From Rhabditoides inermis (Eukaryota; Nematoda; Chromadorea; Rhabditida; Rhabditidae): a DNA stretch of 64,000 bases. Positions within the stretch are counted from its first letter, which is position 1, and every line of letters begins with the position of its first letter. Position numbers and translations under genes: made by a program. Below, one piece after another: positions 33,804-45,919 of this stretch. The notes beneath the pieces were generated by a model that was given only the letters and a program-made list of their open reading frames with translations, was not told where the DNA came from and did no database searches. Location: NCBI GenBank assembly GCA_963966185.1, contig CAWZYM010000107.1, positions 243,501 to 307,500 of the forward strand, given 5' to 3'.

Positions 33804-35040
33804 GATGACCCTCTCTTCTTTCGAACAACTCTATGATGACGCTTATGGTTACATCTTCCGATATCTAGATATTCGAGTGAGTCTTTTTTATTCAATTCCT
33901 ATTACTCATGTACTGTACTATTATTCACTCAGGCTCGTTTGACTCTACGCCACACATCTCGAACTATGAATGAAGTGTGCTCTCGTATGGGAGAAGTGAT
34001 GCCTATCTGGAAGAAAGGACAATGCTTCTCCCTTATCATCACTGGAGACGAATCCAAGGTAACGATTACGTTTTACCTGGCTTAGTGGTTTCTTTTTGTT
34101 ATCAGTACCGTATGCCTACCGTAACCTTTGCCGAAAAGAAGAAGCGCTTCTTTCATTCACCCACTGTTGAGATAGACATTGGTGAGTGTATTATTCCCTG
34201 AAAATTTTCTTTTCGTTACGGAACAGACAGTCATATTATTCAATATTATAGTGATATTTCTTTCTAGTCCGATGCGTACATGGCATCTTTCATCTCTATG
34301 GAAATAGTATCACGGACTTCAAGTTTCAGTGGAGCACCAACAAGTACTATGTGAGTTGATTACAGTATACAGTACCCAGTAATGTGCCTGTTTCAGGCAG
34401 GTAGCGTGGCTCCTGGATACGGTAACATCTACGAGGAGATGCTGTATCTTCTCGCTTTGTTCCCGCGTATCCGAAGTGTCACTCTCGGAAACATGACGGC
34501 GGCACAGTGTGAGAAAACATTTGGAGTTGAAACTGTCCAATCGATATTTGCACTTTTCAGTCCTCAACGTCTCCATCCAGCAAAAGATTCACTTAGAGAT
34601 CACCGATGGAGAACCGAAGGTGAGAGATGGGGGAGGGGAGACATAAAGACAGAGAGAGAGAGACAGAGAGACAGAGAGACAGAGAGACAGAGATACAGAG
34701 AGACAGAGAGACAGAGAGACAGAGAGACAGAGAGACAGAGAGAGAGAGAGAGGGAGAGAGAGAGAGAGAGAGAAAGAGTGAGGATAAACGCGGCAATCCT
34801 TCTTCGATTTCCAGGCGTGGCTCCATCGCTTCGAGAATCTCACGAACACCACACCCATTAAGTACTGGAACCAGGTATGCGATAACAACTTAGGATTCCC
34901 TAATTTGACACTATTTTCAGTGGCAGAAGCAGAGTGAGGAGAAAGGCAAGCACCAGAAAAAGGAAGGGAACAAGAGAAAGCGCTGTGGTAACAACGACAC
35001 TTCTTCCAACTCCAACCGAGTCAAGAGAGCTCGCTATTAG
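33804..35040 (+). CDS. F-box-like protein, copy C
   Basis: Same eight-exon structure and nearly the same protein as copy B at 18,674-19,905. All splice sites are intact, including the TTCTAG acceptor of exon 4 that copy A has lost. B and C differ here mainly in introns: exon 1's intron reads TTTTTTATTCAATTCC in A and C but TTCTTTATTTCAATCA in B, and the (GA)n intron differs by a few repeats. The role is as for copy B; the F-box assignment is tentative. Confidence 0.65.
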
Positions 35041-35591
35041 ATATTATGAATCTAGTAAACTCATGTGTATGAATCTATTTATTCATACTTATAGTTGTAT
35101 ATATTTGTATTCAAATAGATATCATATAAATATTATTAGCAGGTCAATCTTTTCTCACGAGTATGCAAATATGACATGCATTCGACGTTTCTGAAGAAAA
35201 AAATTTTTTTTTGATAAAAACGTCGCGTGCTACATCATTTAAGGGATATCTGAAAGAGATTGTTGGCTTCTCGATGAGACTCACTGCCGCTCACTCGCAA
35301 GAAAACTATAACGCCCGTGCTATGACCTAATATACAGAGATCGCGCATTTAGCTTCCTATTGCCCCTCAAAATTTGAATTCATGCGCAAAAGACTGTGGC
35401 GAGAGGAGAGATTTCACACAGTCTCCCATAATAAAGTAGTCCGCGCGACCACGGGATGAACAGTGTGAATGTCAACAACCCAACGCGCGCGCATTGCGAA
35501 ATCATCTGCTTCCTCATCACTTACACATAGCCTCTCTCTTTTCCTCTCTCTCTCTCTCTTACTCCGTTTTGCTTGTGCATTCGATGTTTTC

Positions 35592-36516
35592 ATGATGCCT
35601 TCTCGACCCATCATCGACCACAAGAAGAAGCCGTCTGGCGGTGGAAAGAGGGAGAAATGCGGGATGCACTTCTCCGACCTCACTCCATGTACGTTTCACT
35701 GCGCCGTGTTGTAGTGGTGGCATGTTGCAGATGTGATTCCGTCGACCCTTCGCCCTTCCTTCTCATCGGGAGGTCATCGAAAGGAGGGTGGAGAGCTGTG
35801 TCTACTCTGTGCCGGCACGTATCCTGCACTCAGGAAACACGTAGGTTTTTATGCTCACGATATTATGGCCAACAATTAAAATGTTGTGTTCATTCATGAC
35901 CAGCGTAGTGTAGTGGTTAGCGCTGTTCTCTATATGCTATGGGTCACGGGTTCCACCCCCGTCCCGGGCGCTTGACCGCACCGAGGTGAGTCTCGTCCGG
36001 TCTGGTACGAAGATAAATCGCGGGATTGCCACAGTGTTATTGTGAAAATAGAGGTGAGCTTTCGTTGGAAAATCGCTGGAGCACGGTGTACCATTCTCTT
36101 CTTTCGAATCACGAGTATTGATTAGTCAACCGGGGTTACCTTCACCTTTATGAGCATGCTCATTGATTGATCATTGATGATTGTAGATCCGCGCTCACAT
36201 CGACCCTGCTCAGATGAAAGCCGATCCGACACTCGATGGGAAGCTGATGGCCACTGTTCAGGTTCGTTTCTCTCTCTTTCTCTCTCTCTCTCCTTCTCTC
36301 TCTCTCTCACACATGCACACACCAACCCTCATCACAATATCTCACTCCATCATTACAAAAAATAAAATTTGAATATGAAAAGTGTTCTGTCAGAATTATG
36401 CGAAGGAGCACCTGCATCCCAGCGGACTGCACACTTATGAGAAGGCATCCTTCCTCCAGACGACACTCGGACTATCCAAGGAGAACAGACAGCAACTGGT
36501 GGACAGATTCCAGTCA

Positions 36517-36561
<45 letters not shown>

Positions 36562-38927
36562 GATGACGTCATTTCAGATCATCTGGCACGGTGTTCACTC
36601 CATTCCCAGCCGTGGTGGATATGATGTCTCCTCTTCGATGGGTGATCAGTGACGCTGAGCATTGTGCGGTCGTCAGTTCGAACAGAGATGTATCGGTGAG
36701 TGAGAGAGGGAGGAAGGGAGAGAGGGGGAGAGAGAGGGAGAGAGAGAGAGGAAGAGAGAGAGGAAGAGAAAGAGGGAGAGATTCCGCTTTCCAGAAGCTC
36801 CCTATCCCACTTGTTCCCGGAGTGATCAGTCAGAGAAAGAACATCGGCCCACATTCCACAACCGTGAGTTGTATTGCACTGTGAACAATGACAATGAACG
36901 GGTAGAAGTTGCCGTAGAATGGTTCCAGTCAACCACCAATGAAAAAACCTGATTATGGGCTGACAACGTGTCAGGGTGGTCGCCAACCACCGCGATAGCG
37001 AAACTTCTTTCGGCCCACGAGCGGCATCGAACCCGCGATTTTTCGATTGGGCGCCGCGCGCACGTCCACTGCGCTATTGTCGAGACGTATAATAACGTTA
37101 CAGAGTGGTTAAACATATCATTACTATAGGTGTGGTCAGTCTCTTTGGATACCGTTTCTGAAGTAGTTCGAAATAGTTGGCCCCACTCTTCTGATTACTG
37201 CGTACACTACCTACTTTCGCTGTAAACTAGAATATTGTACCGAGCTCTGGAACCCTACTGACGTTGCTTCTGTAAACCTAATCGAAAGCATACAACGCTA
37301 TTATACTCGACGTGTGTGTCAGCGTATCGGACGCAACTTATCATACCCCGAACGCCTTCAATTTTTTAATCTTCAATCTCTTGAAAATAGGCGATTCTTA
37401 AATGACGTCACTTACATACACAAAGTTATTCACTCAAAAACGACTTTAGACTATCATGGGCTTTTCGCAATCATTCCATCTCTCGCGGCTCTCATGAATT
37501 TAGGATTGTTCCCTCATTCGATCACACAGGCCGTACTAGCACTTTTTTAAGCAGAACCTTCGTAATTTGGAACTCCCTTCCTCATGACTTAGTTTCCGTC
37601 GTTTCCGTCTTCAAATCACAACTCTCTACATTAGATATTATGCCACCTAGCAAATTGCGCAACCTATAGAGACCATATTTTCTTGTTTCGTATATTATTA
37701 TGTTATTATTCCTTATTTATATTCCAGCCCCATCCATATCTGCCGTTTTCCATGTTTTCACTTTTTGTTGCTATGTCGATTTTCTCATGTTATCGGTAAT
37801 AAATATATCTATCTAGTTGGTAGGGGCATTTCGGAAGTATGTAGTTGGAAGGCAGTTTGGCAGTAGTTTGAAGAGACTCATATACCCAAATGCAGATTCG
37901 CCAGCGGATGGTTGCCTGCGACCTGGACAAGGAGCTGCACTGGAACGACCACGGGTTGCTGAGGGCGGTGCGAGAGAGGCTCATCCAACACCATCCCACA
38001 GTACGTAGCTCTCTCTCTCCCCCCTCTCTCTCTTTCTCTATCTCTATCTCACACACAATCTCTATCTCCCTCTCTTCCCTCTATCTCTCTCCCTCCCTCA
38101 TCTTACCCAACCTTCATTGTAGGACCCTCTTTCCTCCCACAATGATCCTGCTTCCGAGAAGTTTGTCAACTCTCCCGTCACCGCAGCTGGCAACATTCTA
38201 GCCCAGTATGCGGTCCTCAAGTACCCCAAACTGGAAGATGTGAGTGAAACTATATATAACATCAAGCATGCACACACTGCTAGCAACCCACAGAACCGAT
38301 ATGGGGACTGTCCAAAGGCTCTCAATTACCAGTCGCTAGCTGTTTTCATATATAGGGTCCATCAATGAAAAGTACATGAAATGGATCAGATGACGTCACA
38401 TGTATTCTCATTAAATGCAAATGGAACGTATTTGACGATTGCAGTCTCACCTGGATGAGACGGCAACACTCGATCCTTGTGTTCTCATCAAGGCTCTCGA
38501 AGTATACTGTGGGAAGTACGAGGAAGTATTCAACAAGATTCACTCGGTGAGTGGACAGAGATGGAAGATGAACCATAAGAAGAAGTGAGTGTGATTACGT
38601 GAGAGTCTTTGGGGTGAAATGGACAGGAACGGGTTTCTGGCTGTGCGGTATCTAGCCCACTGAACCACCTAGTAGATGCATACTGTATATCTCTATCATT
38701 ACTATCTAGACACCCTATTAGCCGGAAAAGCAACGTTTTAGGTGCACGGTCGTCTAAAGCAGTTTAGAGATTGGTTCTCCGCCTATGCTCACTTTCACGG
38801 GTAGGTCATCTATTCGTGGTTTCGTCTTCAATAATCGACTGATTTCAGAGCTGGCGATTCTCTATTCCATACTGGAGTGAACGAAGTGAAGGCATTCATC
38901 AAGGAGCGACTACACTACATTCGGAAG

Positions 38928-38970
<43 letters not shown>

Positions 38971-39758
38971 GAGAGACAGAGAGAGAGTATTTTCAGAACC
39001 GGCTGAATGCCCTCATCCACAAGAAGAAGAACATTGCGCCAGTGTTCAAGAAGGTGTACGACTACTTTGTCAATGAGACTACGGAGGATGTGGTGAGTGA
39101 AGCGAGGGAGGGACAGACAGACAGACAGACAGAGAGGGAGAGAGAGGGAGATAGAGAGAGAGAGAGAGAGAAAGAGGGAGAGAGAGAGATAGTCTTTGTA
39201 GATCACTGATCTACTGGCCAAGAGCGAGTCGGGAGACCTACTCGATTTCTCCCATCACATCACCCTCACTTGTCTCATTCTGGTCAAATTGGTTGTCACC
39301 AATGGAAAGAGGAGCGAGGTACGTCAACGAAATACGCATCGAGTAGGCGAATACTATATGAATCACGATTCGTAAGTAGCCTACCGCGAAAACATGAGAC
39401 ACACTATACGCTATACGTCAATCAAAAACACTCACAAATATGACGTCATCTATTTGCAGACAGTGAAGAGAATGCGGATAGATGCAGTGCGCAACGCCGA
39501 TCGTACGTTCGCCGATCGCGACATCTTCTTCGTTGAGGTCCGAGACCTTCTCTCTCTCTATCTCTATCTCTCTATCTCTCGTTCTCTCTCTCTCTCTTTC
39601 GTCCTCTCTCTCTCCCTCTTTCTCTCTCTCTCTCTCTTCTCTCTTTCTCTCTCCCTCTCTATTTTCAGGTTCCCCGCAACAAGAGCCGGAAGCGGGAGTT
39701 GAACGTGCTATTGCGAGGCGACACGCTTAGGCAACTGGAGGTAGGGAGAGAGAGAGAA

Positions 39759-39807
<49 letters not shown>

Positions 39808-39826
39808 AGAGAGGGGGGAGAGGAAA

Positions 39827-39860
<34 letters not shown>

Positions 39861-40062
39861 AGAGAGAGGGGGAGAGGAAGAGAGAGAGAGGGAGAGGAAG
39901 AGAGAGAGGGAGAGAGAGAAAGAGGTAGAAAGGAGAGAGACAATCACAGTCCTTCCATTCAGCGACTGTGCGACCACGCGGAGAATCGCTTTCCCGGAGC
40001 TGAGTCTCCCTTCCTCAACACTCTCGGCAAGCTGGATACAACTATCTGGAAGAATGTGAGGG

Positions 40063-40100
<38 letters not shown>

Positions 40101-40320
40101 TGGAGAGGGAGAGAGAGGCGCTTTCAGGTGAAGAAGGTGTACGCGTCTCTGAGCGTCGGTCCGGTTCCGCTGGTCGAGTTGAGGAGTGTGCGGAGCAGTG
40201 TGGCCAACACGTATTCCAGTCAGCTGAGTCGACTGCCAGACTCGGTGTTCTCGGCACATCACCTGCAGGGACACACACTCGCCACGCACAAGAAGGTACC
40301 TCCACCCCCCCCCCCTCTCC

Positions 40321-40367
<47 letters not shown>

Positions 40368-40614
40368 CTTCGTTTTCAGGAGTACGTAGACGACATTCGC
40401 TACTCTCAGATGCGTGGCTTCATCACTCTGGAGAAGGTTCAAAGTGTGATTTCAGTCTCATCAACCTTTCCTATTACAGGCAGCAGGGGTGTACAAGGAG
40501 CGGGCAGATGCGGAGGAAAGGGGCGGGGCGAGGGGGGCGGAGCGACAACGAGAAGAAAGATGCGGGGAAGGAGGGGCAGGGCGACAAGTCGGTGGAATGG
40601 TGAGATGACGAGGA

Positions 40615-40667
<53 letters not shown>

Positions 40668-40737
40668 GGATGGTAACTAACACTGTCGTCTCCAGAGACG
40701 ACGAGCCTATATCGACAGCAGTGACGAGGAGAACTGA
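35592..40737 (+). CDS. Gene 2, copy C: unrecognised 20-exon protein
   Basis: The same 20 exons as copy B are present and open, from the ATG in exon 1 to TGA at 40,735-40,737. Exons 1-3 are essentially those of B. From exon 4 on the copy is diverged, with mostly synonymous or conservative changes (NRLNALIHKKKNIAP against NRLIALIHKKKSIAP), so selection has probably kept the protein. It lacks the MITE in intron 8 and has a MITE plus LINE fragment in intron 6. The putative C2H2 finger and the acidic end are conserved. AATAAA lies at about 40,917. Confidence 0.7.
35901..35970 (+). repeat. tRNA-like element in intron 2 of gene 2 (copy C)
   Basis: Orthologous to 20,767-20,835 and essentially identical to it. 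Confidence 0.5.
37018..37084 (-). repeat. tRNA-like element in intron 6 of gene 2 (copy C)
   Basis: The minus strand shows AATAGCGCAGTGGACG and, about 40 nt later, GCGGGTTCGATGCCG. It is a diverged counterpart of 7,041-7,114. Confidence 0.5.
37131..37878 (+). mobile_element. MITE interrupted by a LINE 3' fragment (intron 6, copy C)
   Basis: The left end GGTGTGGTCAGTCTCTTTGG and right end GTTTGAAGAGACTCATAT match the inverted ends of the MITE at 55,275-55,459. Between them sits a 5'-truncated non-LTR element (about 37,180-37,815) ending in ATAAATATATCTATCT. Copies A and B lack both. Confidence 0.6.
37207..37665 (+). pseudogene. 3' end of a non-LTR reverse transcriptase ORF
   Basis: The frame 37,207-37,548 reads KLEYCTELWNPTD, then SIQRYYTRRVCQRIG and LSYPERLQFFNLQSLENRR, which is the thumb/C-terminal signature of CR1/L2/jockey-type LINEs. 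After a T-run near 37,545 it continues in another frame with VIWNSLPHDLVSVVSVFKSQ, the usual terminal motif. It is a dead 5'-truncated copy with a frameshift and is unrelated in sequence to the monomer-bearing LINE. Confidence 0.75.
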
Positions 40738-41532
40738 ATACTGTTTATATTTCTGTTCATTGTCATTGTTGACGTGTCTTGTGTGTACATATTGCTACTT
40801 ATTTCTTGTCTTTCTCGTGGTTATTCAGATACCAAAATATTGTACATGTTATCCTGTTGCGACACATTATTTTAAATCGAGAGTTATTTAACACCCTTTT
40901 TAAAGAAACTACTTGAATAAAACCGATTCTTGATTTTGCATTTTTGATGATTCGTGCGCCAATGAGCTCGATATTTCAGACCTGTCCGTCCCGTACCACC
41001 ATTCAGTACTGTTACTGTTTACTACTGCACACGCTTAGGATTACGTTAGAAGAATTGTTTTGATCTTTTCCAATCGCTCAGGGTCACAACATAACATGAG
41101 AATAATTAGACCTTCTCGGATTACGGTAGGAGAAGTTATCACCAAAGTGTTTTATAGTGCTTCTCATTCATACACCACTTAGTCCGCACAACTTGTCTTA
41201 CAAGGGCAGTTTATTTGATTTCATTGTTTCATTGAATACTTGTTCGTATTTATATTGTTCAATAGTACCAATATGTGTATGTAATGATCCCATACTATCA
41301 GCGCGATGCCCGCCCTCCGACCGGCGTCTCTCCAGGCTGGAGACGAATCGACCGCGCAGGTGAGTGCTCATCGTGTCATCGACACTCTTGATATATGATA
41401 TCTTCGCGATCTACGATCTCAGACAGCAGCTCCGCTTTTGTGTGAGAGACATTCATAGCATGACTGTGGTCAATAATATTTGAGATGTCAACAACGGCAT
41501 CCTGTAAAATTCAACAATCGAGATCCGAAAAA

Positions 41533-41689
41533 CTAAACCTACGGCACAGAAGTGGTCGTTGATCCGTCCGGCTGGCAATTGGTGGGAGCGCGATGAGCCG
41601 ACAGAAAGAAATATTGAGAACCGACCACTCTCGGCGGGCAAAGCGGGCCGAGTGATGGATCAACGACCACTTCTGTGCCGTAGGTTTAG
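41533..41689. mobile_element. Small MITE with 33-bp perfect inverted ends
   Basis: 41,533-41,565 (beginning CTAAACCTACGGCACAGAAG) is exactly reverse-complemented at 41,657-41,689. The core is about 90 bp. It lies within 100 bp of where homology between copy C and copies A/B ends. Confidence 0.85.
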
Positions 41690-41799
41690 CACTTTTCCTA
41701 TAAATTATAAAAAGTGCTGCATTTGTGAGTAAGATGACGCCTGTGTCCCCTCCAAATCCCCTCGGAATCACCTTCCCTGATGACACCCCGCCCTGGGTG

Positions 41800-42040
41800 C
41801 GCATTAGGGGCGGCGCGCAGCGCCGCCCGTTTGTTTTGATCTTTGGCGCGCGCAGCGCGCCACCCCCAAACCACACACCACTTCCTCTATCCCAATACGA
41901 TAAACCCCATAGTATGTGTTTTTTGGTTAGAATATCATTTGTTAAGACCAATGAGTATGATTCGAGAAACAAAATTATCGATTGTGGGATCAAAAATACA
42001 AAAAAAGAGCGTTTCGCTCACTCTGCCACTAAACGTGTTT

Positions 42041-42073
<33 letters not shown>

Positions 42074-42180
42074 ATCACGTAAGCCCCGCCCAAAGCGCGT
42101 ATGCTCATTGGCGCTTCCCAACTGCTGTGCGCACTCTCATTGGCCGAGCGCGTCGTTTGCCCCGCCTCCCTCTGCTTGTT
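41800..42180 (+). repeat. Repeat with GC palindromes and (GAC)n
   Basis: Inverted relative of 3,560-3,931. It begins with GGGCGGCGCGCAGCGCCGCC and a GCGCGC palindrome, has AATACGATAAACCCCATAGT, and carries a (GAC)n run at about 42,042-42,070 followed by ATTGGC-type words. The element class is unknown. Confidence 0.65.
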
Positions 42181-42338
42181 AGTGAATTTCGAGTTGTTGT
42201 TTCCGATTGTTGTTTTTATATGTGTTTTTGTAATTTATATAGGTTATTTGGCACCTCCCATTTATGTGTAACACATTTCTGAGTATCGCAAAGTTTTATA
42301 TGGCGTTCTCCTAGCTTGCTCGGCGGGTGCTCTACTAG

Positions 42339-42660
42339 CGTGATTTTGTGAATGATGTCAATACTTGAAATTTGCTTCATTGTTCTGTTTTTTGTTAATG
42401 GAAATAGGATCAAAATACGTTTATCATGGATTCTGAATACTCAAACTCAAGTAGAAACCTTTCTATGCTTTTGTCGCACAAAATAAAAAAGGATGCGATG
42501 CGAGAATTGCGTGATTTTGTGAATGATGTCAATACTCGAAATTTTGCTTCATTGTTCTGTTTTTGTTAATGGAAATAGGATCACAATACGTTTATCATTT
42601 ATTCTGAATACTCGAACTCAATTCGAAACTATTCCATGCTTTTGTCGTCGCACGAAATGA
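42339..42660. repeat. Direct repeat, period 170 bp
   Basis: GCGTGATTTTGTGAATGATG begins at 42,339 and again at 42,509, and the units remain similar for about 150 bp. Two diverged copies of an AT-rich unit, no coding. Confidence 0.8.
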
Positions 42661-43860
42661 ATCGCAACATGAGTACATGATTTTGCCATTCCTTACATTC
42701 TCTGCGCACATCTGTGCGCAATGTACACGAACCATTACTTCGTGTTTGTATTAGTTAATAGCAGTCAAGAAACAGTGTTGTGTATGTTTAGTTTGTGTTC
42801 GAAAATTTCGGGTTGATGACGTCATCAGGCCATGACGTCATTTCATTCATTTGCAGGAGGTGACCGGTGTGTACACAAACAACTACGACGGCGCGCTCAA
42901 CTACATACAAGCAGGGATTCCCCGTCTTCATTCTTCAACACCCGCATTCACGCCAACCACATCAGGTACAAGGACAAGGTGGCGAGCGACGATCTGACCG
43001 AAGAGGACATCAAGGTACGGTAGCAAGCTGTAGTAACTATTGCGCGCAATACAATATTAGAAGTCGGGATCGTAGCGGCACGTTCCCGTCCGCTCGGAGT
43101 GGTGCGACGGACCAGGAAAGGAGCTGTCTCGGATCGCGGAGCGGCTCAACGAGCTGCACCCGCTCTGGACTCGCCGACCCCAGACCCGCCGACCCCGGAC
43201 CCACTGCCGTCCGGCAGCCGCTGCCCCTGCCGAGGCTGTGGCTGGACCCGTCGCCCGCCGTGCTGAGCAGCGAGGTGAGAAGGTCTCTCTCTCTCTCCCT
43301 CTCTCTCTCTCCCTCTCTCTCCCTCCTTCGCTCTCTCTCTATATATATTCTGTTGATTATCGATTGATAATCAACAGAATATCGATTGATAATGACATCA
43401 CTGTTCCAGGTTATCAGCTCAGCGTCTTCCGAGGAGCTGCTCTGATCGGATTGCTGGAGCTGCACGAGCCGTCCCTGTCTGCATGGTGAAGGAGAGGTGG
43501 AGAGGGAGGGATAATGTATGATACAGTAGTTGGTACCATAGTAGATGCGATCGATATCGGGGGTGGGAGTGATTGGGAGACGGTGCTCTTCGGCGAGCGC
43601 CATCCTCACTCTCTCTTTCCTCTGATTCGAATCCGCAAATACTTCTCCTCCTCTCTCTCCCTCTTTCGTCGCTGTGTCTTCTTCTCTCATATCTTCAACC
43701 TAATTAATCCGATAATTTATGTGACCACGGCCGCCGTCTTTTCTAGCAGCTTCGTGGACTCTAGGAACATGACAGCAACATCAACTCATCACACATTAAA
43801 CTAATCCAATGTGTTCGATTGTGTAATAATAAATGTATTCGTACCTGGTTGTTTTGATTT

Positions 43861-44009
43861 GAGTTAAATTTATGGTACGTAGTGGATTGTTTGAGTTTGT
43901 TTGTGGAAAAGTAGTAATGAAAAAGTTGGAGAGAAAGAGAGAGAGAGAGGAGTGGCTGTGGCCTCTATCTTCCTCCCTCCCTCCCTCTCTCTCTCACTCT
44001 CTCACTCTC

Positions 44010-44065
<56 letters not shown>

Positions 44066-44369
44066 ATCATCGATCGATTATCGATCGATTATCGATTGAA
44101 TAGTGATGACGTGCACACTCGCAGATGTTAGCTGCGGGTGCGCGAGTGTTAAGGTACTGCACTTACTACAGGGTACTGTAGGTACAGTACTCCTATTTTC
44201 GGTGAAGCACTTTTGAATGGCACTCGCTTCTGTGATTCGATAACCGGTATCACACACTCGGGTACGGTAGTGTCAAATATCGGATACGGTCGGATTAGAG
44301 AATGTCGCATTTTCCAGTGCGTTTGCAAAATATGACATTGCGTGCGTTGGCAAAACATGTGAACACACT
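43861..44369. other. Intergenic, microsatellite and ATCGAT cluster
   Basis: Contains (GA)n at 43,930-43,952, (CT)n at 43,985-44,060, then overlapping ATCGAT words at 44,068-44,098 and TACTGTA/TACAGTA words near 44,152-44,190. No gene was seen. Confidence 0.6.
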
Positions 44370-44440
44370 CCGTCGGAATCAAACTCGAGAGGCACGATCA
44401 TGTGACAGACGCACTATCCACTACACCACAACGCCCATGA
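44370..44440 (-). repeat. tRNA-like element
   Basis: The minus strand reads GTTGTGGTGTAGTGGATAG (box A-like) and, about 35 nt later, GAGTTTGATTCCGAC (box B-like). Confidence 0.45.
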
Positions 44441-44559
44441 CAGCACGATCAAATCGAGAGTGGATAGGTGCGGAGAGATGATCGCGGAGATGCGCACTGC
44501 ACTCATGAGGCCAGTCTGCAAGCTTTGAGACGTTACGGATGTAACCGCTCGTAATCTCA

Positions 44560-44632
44560 GCGCACTCATAGCTCAGCTTGTAGCGCGTTCGGCTGACAAT
44601 CTCACGATCGTTGTATCGATTCCGCTACGGAG
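44560..44632 (+). repeat. tRNA-like element
   Basis: CTCATAGCTCAGCTTGTAGC is box A-like and GTATCGATTCCGC is a degenerate box B about 40 nt later. Confidence 0.4.
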
Positions 44633-45129
44633 CAGATTGTTTTGTTGCTGTCCGTGAACCCGGCGCACATTTGTCGCTACTTATGACTGGTAAATCCCGG
44701 CGCTGCGACTGGTTCTACGTGTTGAAAACAAGAGTTTCCGCTGCCGCTTTTCGAGATGCTAGATTGGATTGGATACAAGCATACATTTTTACTTATAGGA
44801 ACACGTCCTTCGTTTTTTGCTGCGAACGTGCTGTTCTCTGGTGATGATGCAGTGCAGACACAACAAAACAACTCAACTCAGACCGTATTCGAATTTGTGA
44901 AAACAAATTGCAATGCAAACGTGCTATCAACCACATCCCACCGCTCTTGCACGCAATTTCGAATAACCAGGAGATGGTGGCGGTCCGTAGAGTCGCCGAG
45001 AAGCGTGTTTCCTTTATTTGAACGTCGTAAAACGCAAAAGTTGTAGAGAGAAAGCGTCGGGAATCGCAAATTTTCCGCAAAAAACCTAACTACGAGAGGC
45101 GAAAGTGCGCGCGCGACGTTAATTGCGAT

Positions 45130-45200
45130 ACTGTATCTACAGGCATACTGTAGCTACAGTACGCTTAGCTACAGTACGCTAGCTACAGTACGCTTGAATT
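45130..45200. repeat. AGCTACAGTACGCT short repeats
   Basis: Three close copies of an AGCTACAGTACGCT unit follow a TACTGTAGCTACAGTA palindrome. CTACAGTA-type words are abundant in several Caenorhabditis repeats (general knowledge); relation not shown. Confidence 0.7.
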
Positions 45201-45420
45201 GTAGTGTTATAGTTTTTTTTATTGTGTATGTATATTTTAATGTTTGGCTTATATCAAACGGTAATCAATTAATGATGTCTAAGATTTGTTGTTATGTCTA
45301 TCCAAATATACATTGTAGTTTATGTAGTATTATGTACAGATAATTAAATAAATGTATGTTTTATTTTCGTAAATCAAACGAAGAAAAAAATTTCATCGAA
45401 ATTTGAGAAAAGGGCATCCA

Positions 45421-45919
45421 TTCTCTTTCGAAAAGTACATAAGTAAAGAGGAGGGGTTTGTTTTAATCTAATTCAACAAAAGCGCATGCATAAAATCTAT
45501 TCGCAGCTAACTAAAATTTCAAAACAAACCTGCTCTTCCTAATCGGTGAAAAAAATCATTATGTGCACTTTAAAGATTAATTTTGTTGCAAGTTAGGATT
45601 GAACATTGAAAGTACCAAAAATCAACTTTCAACAAAACATCATTGTTATACAACATAGCCACAATACAAGATCAAATAAGCAATATTTAAAAAAAAAACA
45701 TGAAAGAACGGTCTGAAGTAACAAAAAATATATTGGAATATGCATGCCCTGCACGAAAATCACATCAAAGTGATTCGCTCAGAGTAAATGAAACATCGTT
45801 TGAAAGAGCAGGTTTGTTTTGAAATTTTAGTTAGCTGCGAATAGATTTTATGCATGCGCTTTTGTTGAATTAGATTAAAACAAACCCCTCCTCTTTACTT
45901 ATGTACTTTTCGAAAGAGA
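45421..45919. mobile_element. Long-TIR MITE, same family as 1,988-2,361
   Basis: The left arm from 45,421 (TTCTCTTTCGAAAAGTACAT) is repeated inverted at about 45,800-45,919. The arms carry CAACAAAAGCGCATGCATAA. The core is AT-rich. The outer left flank (AAATTTGAGAAAAGG) also resembles the flank of the 2-kb copy, so the element may extend further left. Confidence 0.85.

Larger units (their letters stand above)
41306..43445 (+). pseudogene. Gene 3: exon set with disrupted frame
   Basis: Exon 1 (41,306-41,359, MPALRPASLQAGDESTAQ) could join an exon at 42,857-43,014. That exon opens in one frame (EVTGVYTNNYDGALNYIQ) and continues plausibly only in another (FFNTRIHANHIRYKDK, ending DDLTEEDIK). 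The next exon (about 43,058-43,272) again has two good-looking frames (EWCDGPGKELSRIAERLNEL, then PLPLPRLWLDPSPAVLSSE). The last exon gives VISSASSEELL and TGA near 43,445, with AATAAA near 43,830. I do not recognise the family. Either the gene is broken by small indels or some exon edges are wrong. Confidence 0.4.
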
